The position numbers and the translations under genes are program-made. The notes under the pieces were generated by a model that was not told the origin of the DNA, did no database searches, and saw only the letters and a list, made by a program, of their open reading frames with translations. This document shows, in pieces, positions 6,680-12,150 of a DNA stretch of 12,150 nt. Every line of letters starts with the position of its first letter. Within the stretch, counting starts at the first letter, position 1. The stretch spans positions 1 through 12,150 of the forward strand of contig JALOMY010000043.1 of NCBI GenBank assembly GCA_025455225.1. Direction: 5' to 3'. This DNA comes from Cyclobacteriaceae bacterium. Its GTDB lineage: Bacteria > Bacteroidota > Bacteroidia > Cytophagales > Cyclobacteriaceae.

Positions 6680-8890
6680 TCACATTTCACCCGGTTTATA
6701 GGTTTTAACAGCCCGGGCTACAACATCTTCACGATAGAAAGCAACATCCTTAAACTGAACATCAGCATACCGCTGTGCCTGATCGGTAAAATGGGGTGAT
6801 TGCGGATCGCTGCTCTGGCCACCCGCCAAAATGCTCTTTGCTTTTACTCGGCTACCGAATTCGACTACAGCTACAAAGCTGTTTCCATAGGTACCATACA
6901 AACGCTTTGTATTCTGATTGCCGCGAGATCCATACGATGCCAACGCTCCCCAATTGCCTGAAGCCAAACCAACCGGTATGGAGGATTTGCTATCATCAAA
7001 TTGCTGCTGAATATCTCCGGTTAATCGTTGAAACCGGTTTACTTCACCCCAGGGCATTTTCCATGTGCCGAAATCTTCGGTGAGTTTATTAATGGCTTCT
7101 GAAAATAGTTGCAGTCTTTCTTCATAGGGTGTTCCTGTTCCAAAAATATTTATGCGATCCATGGGTGACATCCCATCAGGCCTCGGACCTTTTTGCACGT
7201 AAAGGGTCCCGTAATAATGCGCCAGAGTCATTGCTACGGATGCTTTGTTAACGGTCAAATCCCAGGCTCTTAATTCATCAATTGCGGGTTTCAGATTGGC
7301 ATAACTTATTCCGGTTTTATCAAAGGCCTCAATAAGCCCGGGTATTAATCGTTCGAAAGCCGGAAGATACGGATCATAGGCTGTCTCAATCAGCTTATCT
7401 AGTGTAAAATCTTTTTTGCCGGTAAGTACTTTAACGGCATGTATTCCCCTGAAATTTTCAGGTTCAGTTGCCATGTAGTATGGATAATTCTCCTTTTTGG
7501 GGCTGTATTCCAGAGCTGCAGTAAAGGGTGTTGAGTTACAATTTTGGATCCACCCGTTTTCAGGATTCAATATTGTAATCGATTCATCAACACTATGAAG
7601 CCCCTGCCAGTCGGTATCTGGATTTTCTCCGGTAACGGGTTGGGAATAATCAAATTGAACATTTCGTTTAGGAATAAAGTTACCCTGGAAGAACGCAATA
7701 TTGCCCTGGGCATCGGCATATACCGTATTATTGGATGAATTTGTTCGAATGTCCATTACATCGCGAAATTGAAAATAGTCAACGGTCTTTGTGCGATTGT
7801 ACGATTGAGTTAATGCATTAACCGGATCCCACATCATAGCCGTAGAAACCCATTTACCCTCTACTTGATGTGTTATCGGTCCGTGATGTGTACGGTAGAT
7901 GGTAAAATCTTTTTGGATTACAGAATCACCTTCTTTGTACGACAAGGTAACGGGTAACTCCTTAACCGGTCTTAGCTCACCACCATAGTGATAAAAAAGT
8001 GTACCATTTTTTTCCTCAATCGTTTCAATAAACTCATCCATGACATCCGTATACGAGGATGTATGCATCCATCCATTCTTTTCATTAAAACCCTGGTAAA
8101 CAAAAAACTGTCCCCAAGTTACCGCACCGTAAGCATTTAACCCTTGCTCACTGACTACATGAACTTCGCCCCTGAAATAAAATGAAGTATGAGGATTAAT
8201 TAATAACATAGCATTCCCGCTTTCGGTTAGTTTACCCGAAATAGCAAACCCATTGGAACCCTGGGGTTCTTCAAGCTGAATTAAAGACATAGTTTCCTTT
8301 GAATTAGAAATGGATTCCGGATCGATCCGGTTTTCTGAAGGTATGCTGCTTACTGATTGGTTTCGCTCATAGAATTCCTGAATCTTCCTGGTTGAGATCG
8401 ACTCGATATCTCCACCAATACTGCCTTCCGTAAAATACATCGGCATCCAGGGTTCAAAATGGGTTAACAATTTTGGCTTCACTTCGGGATGGGTATAGAG
8501 GTAGTAGTTTACTCCATCCGCAAATGCCTGGCACAATTGTTTCAACCAATCCGGACTTTCATTATATCGGGAAATGGCTTCTTTTTGTGTCATGAACAGG
8601 TTGGCACGCACATCACTATATAATGCTTCGTGACCTTCAACTTCGGCTAACCTTCCAATTGCCACAATATAATTTCGTTCAACCCGCGCAAAATCATCTT
8701 CGCATTGCGCATATAACATTCCAAATACCGCATCCGCATCCGACTTTCCATAAATATGAGGCACTCCGAAATCATCCCTTATTATCGTAACATCGGAGGC
8801 ATGCCGCTTCCAACGATCGGATTCTGATTCAGTGAGTAAAAAATTACACGATGTTGAAGCTAGAAGAAGTAAGACCAGAAGGTAACGCAT
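6680..8890 (-). CDS. Lipoprotein N-terminal-nucleophile acylase (penicillin amidase S45 / AHL acylase family)
   Basis: This is a 736-residue precursor. It starts with a lipoprotein-like signal (MRYLLVLLLLASTSC, Cys15 as lipidation site), so it is probably membrane-anchored facing the periplasm. The A chain carries VTIIRDDFGVPHIYG and the Gly-x-x-Tyr-Ala-Gln-like MLYAQCEDDF motif. Self-cleavage is expected before Ser212 in QGSNGFAISG (Ser codon 8255-8257), making Ser212 the first residue of the B chain. Counting from it, His234 is B23 and Asn452 (NSTPF) is B241. His at B23 matches AHL and cephalosporin acylases (for example PvdQ), while penicillin G acylase has Gln there; Asn at ~B241 is the oxyanion Asn of the family. 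The likely reaction is hydrolysis of an acyl amide; the true substrate is unknown. The frame extends to a TTG at 8896, but ATG 8890 begins the signal. The gene appears monocistronic and diverges from the acyl-CoA oxidase gene. Confidence 0.92.
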   Translation of the reverse strand: MRYLLVLLLLASTSCNFLLTESESDRWKRHASDVTIIRDDFGVPHIYGKSDADAVFGMLYAQCEDDFARVERNYIVAIGRLAEVEGHEALYSDVRANLFMTQKEAISRYNESPDWLKQLCQAFADGVNYYLYTHPEVKPKLLTHFEPWMPMYFTEGSIGGDIESISTRKIQEFYERNQSVSSIPSENRIDPESISNSKETMSLIQLEEPQGSNGFAISGKLTESGNAMLLINPHTSFYFRGEVHVVSEQGLNAYGAVTWGQFFVYQGFNEKNGWMHTSSYTDVMDEFIETIEEKNGTLFYHYGGELRPVKELPVTLSYKEGDSVIQKDFTIYRTHHGPITHQVEGKWVSTAMMWDPVNALTQSYNRTKTVDYFQFRDVMDIRTNSSNNTVYADAQGNIAFFQGNFIPKRNVQFDYSQPVTGENPDTDWQGLHSVDESITILNPENGWIQNCNSTPFTAALEYSPKKENYPYYMATEPENFRGIHAVKVLTGKKDFTLDKLIETAYDPYLPAFERLIPGLIEAFDKTGISYANLKPAIDELRAWDLTVNKASVAMTLAHYYGTLYVQKGPRPDGMSPMDRINIFGTGTPYEERLQLFSEAINKLTEDFGTWKMPWGEVNRFQRLTGDIQQQFDDSKSSIPVGLASGNWGALASYGSRGNQNTKRLYGTYGNSFVAVVEFGSRVKAKSILAGGQSSDPQSPHFTDQAQRYADVQFKDVAFYREDVVARAVKTYKPGEM

Positions 8891-8913
8891 AACCAAAACT
8901 ATGTAATAATGGG

Positions 8914-8944
8914 GAAATATAATGTTCTGATAATAGCAATGAAA
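8914..8944 (-). promoter_or_regulatory. Candidate Bacteroidota-type promoter for the acylase gene
   Basis: On the minus strand, TTTC (8941-8944), a 19-base spacer and TATATTTC (8914-8921) match the Bacteroidota pattern TTTG-N19-21-TAnnTTTG, with a C for the final G in both boxes. Transcription would begin about 20 bases before the ATG at 8890. Spacing and position fit well; the two missing G residues lower confidence. Confidence 0.35.
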
Positions 8945-9077
8945 GGTATTTGGTTACAAAAGAAGATTTACATCCTTACCATCGCTAATCGGATATTAAC
9001 AAGCAACTCCACTTTTAGTCAGGCATGCGGATAAGCATGAGATAATTAGTAACTTGTTCCATCATCCCGTTATCATT

Positions 9078-11393
9078 ATGATTGATTCCAATTACCTGAA
9101 AAGCAATCCGAATCTTTTTGTTTTCCTGCCGATGTTTTATACGGTTTGGTCAGATGCCGTACTTACACCCAGTGAACTTGCAACGTTGGAAGGTTTTATC
9201 CGAAATCAGGATTGGTTATCGCAGGATGAACGATCCTTTTTACTTCAACAACTTAATCCGGCAAATCCTCCTTCCGTAGATCAATTAAGGCAATGGAGGG
9301 AAGAAATTAAAAAAGTTGTAGGACCTCCCGGAACGCGAAATACTCTGGCCGACCTGGGTATGAAACTGGCGGGTTTATATAGTAATGGAACTGTAAATCA
9401 ATCGCTGGAAAAAGTGCGCACTGATCTTGGCCGCATAGAATCCACCCTTGGCTTCATCAGTCAGGAAGTTGTGTATCATTTCCAGGAAGAACATGAAACC
9501 ATTACCGCAAAGCAGATTACGCAGTACAATTTTGATGTTGACCAGATGATGCACCTTCTGGATGGCGATCAGGCCGGAATAATCCGGAAAGTTAAAACCC
9601 TGTTGTCCGATCCGGAATTTGCCTATGTCGATCCGGGTAACCTGGATTTGTACAGGAAGCAGGTATTACAATGGCTTAAATACCTGGCCGACCAGGGACT
9701 TGGCAGTATCGCCTACCCAGAAGTCTATGGCGGTAAAAATGATATGGCTGCCTATTTCACCGTAATGGAAACCCTGAGCTATCACGATCTTAGCCTGGTG
9801 GTCAAGTTTGGAGTACAATTTGGTTTATGGGGCATGAGCGTCTATTTCCTGGGAACTGAAAAACATCACCAGAAATACCTCAAAGCAATCGGTGAACTTG
9901 AATTACCCGGTTGTTTTGCGATGACGGAAACCAACCATGGATCGAACGTTCGTGGAATTGAAACCACAGCAACCTACGATCATAATACACAGACCTTCAC
10001 CATCCATACCCCTAATGAAAATGCAAGGAAAGAATATATAGGCAATGCTGCACTTCATGGACGAATGGCAACCGTCTTTGCCAAGCTCATCCTGGATGGT
10101 AAGGATTATGGAGTTAGTGCATTCCTCGTTCCTTTACGGGATGGCAGCGGTAAAGTAGTTGCTGGTGTAACCATAAAAGACTGTGGAAGAAAAATGGGAC
10201 TAAACGGAGTGGATAATGGTGTGATCTACTTTAACCAGGTTGTGATACCGAAAGAAAACATGCTGGATCGTTTCGCCTCCGTTGATGAACATGGAAAATT
10301 TTCAAGCCCAATCGCCAGTGATAACCGCAGGTTTTTTACCATGTTGGGAACTCTTGTTGGCGGTCGCATTGGAATTCCACGTTCAGGAATTTCGGCCTGT
10401 AAGTCGGGTTTAGCCATTGCTGTCCGGTATGGTGATCAGCGAAGGCAGTTTGGTCCCGAAGGCGGTGAAGAAGTGCCCATTCTGAATTATCGAACCCATC
10501 AGCGAAGACTGATGCCCCTGCTGGCAACAACGTACGCCCTGCATTTTGCACTGCGCTACCTGACGGATCGGTTTTTAAAAAGAACCGAAGATGACATGCA
10601 GGAAATTGAAGCTCTTGCAGCCGGATTGAAAGCATTTGCCACCTGGCATACCACAGCTACCTTGCAGGAATGCCGCGAATGCTGCGGTGGTAAGGGATAT
10701 CTTTCTGAAAACCGGATTGATGCGCTTAAAAACGACACCGACATCTATACCACCTTTGAAGGAGACAATACGGTATTGATGCAATTGGTTGCTAAAAGTC
10801 GCCTAACGGAATTCCGGCAGGAATTCAGCAACATGAATGTCTTTACCATTTTAAATTATGTGGCTGATCAGGCCAAAACATCCATTACCGAGTTAAATCC
10901 AATCATTATTCGCAGTACCGATGAAGATCATTTACTTGACCCTGAATTTCATCTAAATGCATTTCGGTATCGTGAACGGGACATCCTCACCTCGGCTGCC
11001 AGACGATTGAAGCGTCACATCGACAATGGCATGGATTCGTTTGATGCATTCAATGTGTGCCAGCATCACCTGGTTCAGGTTGGCTTTGCCTACATCGAGC
11101 GAATTATACTGGAAGAATTTTACACGGCTGTGCAGAAGGTGGGTAATTCTGGTTGCAAGGCTACCCTTACCAAGCTCTATCAGTTGTTTGCATTATCACA
11201 ATTGGAAAAGAACAAAGCATGGTACCTTGAGCAAGGCTACATGGAAGGAGTAAAAACCAAAGCCATCCGCAAATTAATGAATCAACTTTGCTGGGAAATC
11301 CGGCAGGATGCGGTCCCGCTTGTTGATGCGTTCAATATACCAGATACATGCCTTTCTGCTCCTATTGCCTTTTCAGCAAACAGTCAATCGTAA
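9078..11393 (+). CDS. Acyl-CoA oxidase/dehydrogenase-like flavoprotein with N-terminal helical extension
   Basis: This 771-residue protein is much longer than ordinary acyl-CoA dehydrogenases (~380) and longer than typical acyl-CoA oxidases (~650-700). From residue ~150 on it follows the oxidase family: MTETNHGSNVRGIETTATYD (282-301, FAD/substrate loop), CGRKMGLNGVDNG, a QFGPEGGEEVPILNY segment, CRECCGGKGYLSENRI, and YTTFEGDNTVLMQLVAK, whose Glu561 is the expected catalytic base. A C-terminal helical domain ends near 750. It oxidises an acyl-CoA to trans-2-enoyl-CoA with FAD; whether O2 or an electron-transfer flavoprotein accepts the electrons cannot be read. Residues ~12-80 (FLPMFYTVWSDAVLTPSE...) look like a TerB-like helical module, an unusual fusion. 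The frame begins at TTG 9054, but ATG 9078 is the natural start. The protein is cytoplasmic with no signal peptide. It is monocistronic and convergent with the desaturase gene, 34 bases between stops. Confidence 0.9.
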   Translation: MIDSNYLKSNPNLFVFLPMFYTVWSDAVLTPSELATLEGFIRNQDWLSQDERSFLLQQLNPANPPSVDQLRQWREEIKKVVGPPGTRNTLADLGMKLAGLYSNGTVNQSLEKVRTDLGRIESTLGFISQEVVYHFQEEHETITAKQITQYNFDVDQMMHLLDGDQAGIIRKVKTLLSDPEFAYVDPGNLDLYRKQVLQWLKYLADQGLGSIAYPEVYGGKNDMAAYFTVMETLSYHDLSLVVKFGVQFGLWGMSVYFLGTEKHHQKYLKAIGELELPGCFAMTETNHGSNVRGIETTATYDHNTQTFTIHTPNENARKEYIGNAALHGRMATVFAKLILDGKDYGVSAFLVPLRDGSGKVVAGVTIKDCGRKMGLNGVDNGVIYFNQVVIPKENMLDRFASVDEHGKFSSPIASDNRRFFTMLGTLVGGRIGIPRSGISACKSGLAIAVRYGDQRRQFGPEGGEEVPILNYRTHQRRLMPLLATTYALHFALRYLTDRFLKRTEDDMQEIEALAAGLKAFATWHTTATLQECRECCGGKGYLSENRIDALKNDTDIYTTFEGDNTVLMQLVAKSRLTEFRQEFSNMNVFTILNYVADQAKTSITELNPIIIRSTDEDHLLDPEFHLNAFRYRERDILTSAARRLKRHIDNGMDSFDAFNVCQHHLVQVGFAYIERIILEEFYTAVQKVGNSGCKATLTKLYQLFALSQLEKNKAWYLEQGYMEGVKTKAIRKLMNQLCWEIRQDAVPLVDAFNIPDTCLSAPIAFSANSQS

Positions 11394-11427
11394 TTAGTCA
11401 AGTGAGTAATGAAGAATTCGTTGAAGG

Positions 11428-12150
11428 TTAGTAATCAGTCTTAATTGACTTATTGAAAGGAATCTTGAACTGGAACCCTATATCTTCATCTTTGCTGTCA
11501 TCCAGTACATCCAAACCATACCGGATTTTATGCGGATCATCGTAAACAAATGTTCCGAATAACCGATCCCAAATGGAAAACATGTTTCCGAAATTTGAAT
11601 CGGTCCAGGGACGTTCATAATGATGATGGAATTTGTGAACGTTGGGAGTAATAAATACGTAGCTCAATGGCTTATCGATCCATTGAGGTAAATAAATATT
11701 AGCGTGTGTGAAATAGGTGAAGAAAACCGTGAGTATCCGGTAGAAAAAGTAATATGCGGCTGGAGCTCCGGTAATAATAACTGCACCTAATGCAAACAGT
11801 TCACGCATTGCAAAATCTCCCGGATGATGCCGTGTTCCACTGGTAGCATCAAGGTGGGTATCGCTGTGATGGATCATATGAAATTTCCACATCCACTTGA
11901 ACCGATGCAGCATAAAATGAACGGTATATTGTGCAACCAATTCAAAAATGAGAATGCAGATTAACAATTCAGCCCATATCGGTAAATTGATGTAATGCAT
12001 CAGTCCGATTTTATCACGGCCAATCCACTCAAAGACACCAACAGTAGCCAAACCAAACAATGTATTGATAATCATGGTGGTACCCAGAAATACAAAGTTT
12101 ACTCCGGCATGTTTCCATTTCCTGTAGTTAAACCTGAAGAGCGGGAAATT
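11428..12150 (-). CDS. Sterol desaturase / fatty acid hydroxylase superfamily membrane protein (5' truncated)
   Basis: The C-terminal 240 residues are visible. The frame stays open through 25 codons upstream of the ATG at 12075 to the window edge (NFPLFRFNYRKWKHAG...), so that ATG is internal. The three histidine clusters of the superfamily are present, in visible-fragment numbering: HFMLH (78-82), HMIHH (91-95, followed by SDTHLD) and HKFHH (172-176). Together they hold a non-haem diiron centre on the cytoplasmic face. Hydrophobic segments around INLPIWAELLICILIFELVA and FALGAVIITGAPAAYYFFYR are the membrane spans. Members insert oxygen or double bonds into sterols, carotenoids, fatty acids or sphingoid lipids; bacterial members are mostly uncharacterised, so the lipid substrate is unknown. 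The conserved C-terminal FGNMFSIWDRLFGTF stretch supports the call. Confidence 0.9.
   Translation of the reverse strand, partial: NFPLFRFNYRKWKHAGVNFVFLGTTMIINTLFGLATVGVFEWIGRDKIGLMHYINLPIWAELLICILIFELVAQYTVHFMLHRFKWMWKFHMIHHSDTHLDATSGTRHHPGDFAMRELFALGAVIITGAPAAYYFFYRILTVFFTYFTHANIYLPQWIDKPLSYVFITPNVHKFHHHYERPWTDSNFGNMFSIWDRLFGTFVYDDPHKIRYGLDVLDDSKDEDIGFQFKIPFNKSIKTDY

Noticed and set aside
4701..8990. The 13-mer ACCATCGCTAATC occurs in two intergenic regions (4701-4713 and 8978-8990).
   Set aside because: One identical 13-mer pair is about what chance gives in 12 kb; flanks do not match, and one copy simply contains the start codon of the hypothetical gene.
10226..10784. Four overlapping minus-strand frames inside the acyl-CoA oxidase gene.
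   Set aside because: They lie wholly within a well-supported coding frame and show no domain or start context of their own.
11433..11454. AATCAGTC-TTAATT-GACTTATT imperfect hairpin near the convergent ACOX/desaturase stops.
   Set aside because: It lies inside the end of the desaturase coding sequence, has one mismatch and no T-tail; not convincing as a terminator.
1..12150. Search for CRISPR arrays, tRNA genes, transposase fragments, toxin-antitoxin pairs and anti-phage defence genes.
   Set aside because: No regularly spaced repeats, cloverleaf-like stretches, transposase motifs or known defence domains were seen; the window reads as ordinary chromosomal metabolism.

Overview
The window looks like ordinary chromosome from a Bacteroidota bacterium, most likely of the Cytophagales type. 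This is inferred from moderate GC, A/T-rich leaders without clear Shine-Dalgarno sequences, an IPFR/LPFR-rich small membrane protein typical of that phylum, and the mix of exported hydrolases. The species cannot be named from the sequence. I see no RNA gene, insertion sequence, prophage, CRISPR array or integration scar. I did not find a convincing undescribed multi-gene system; the findings are local oddities.

Layout, left to right. Positions 2-661 hold the 3' end of an E1-like adenylyltransferase (MoeB/ThiF/HesA family) fused to a C-terminal rhodanese domain. Then comes a secreted CocE/S15-type alpha/beta hydrolase (771-2648, +), facing a hemerythrin-like diiron protein (2662-3351, -). A 66-residue membrane protein (3498-3698, -) lies upstream of the hemerythrin gene on the same strand. 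A MaoC-type hot-dog hydratase (3867-4331, +) converges on a small conserved-looking hypothetical gene (4391-4705, -), with a small symmetric hairpin between their stops. The hypothetical gene is divergent from a LysR-type regulator (4828-5751, +). The LysR stop overlaps by one base an ATG in the frame of a Tat-exported ThuA-domain protein (5808-6620, +). A large lipoprotein N-terminal-nucleophile acylase of the penicillin amidase / AHL acylase family (6680-8890, -) converges on the ThuA gene and diverges from an acyl-CoA oxidase-like flavoprotein with an unusual N-terminal extension (9078-11393, +). The right edge holds the 5'-truncated sterol desaturase / fatty acid hydroxylase gene (11428-12150, -).

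How the genes may work together. Most are single transcription units in alternating orientation, so there is little operon evidence. The only tight pair is LysR-ThuA. Three products handle acyl or lipid substrates: the acyl-CoA oxidase (2,3-dehydrogenation), the MaoC hydratase (which could hydrate the enoyl product) and the membrane hydroxylase. They are not one operon, so a shared pathway is only an inference. Three products are exported (CocE hydrolase, ThuA protein, acylase), suggesting a saprophytic lifestyle with periplasmic breakdown of amides, esters and sugars.

Start choices: several longest open frames begin at GTG or TTG (152, 729 extension, 3393, 3861, 8896, 9054). I moved the starts to internal ATG codons where a signal peptide or the domain boundary supported it, and I extended both edge genes to the window ends because their frames stay open.
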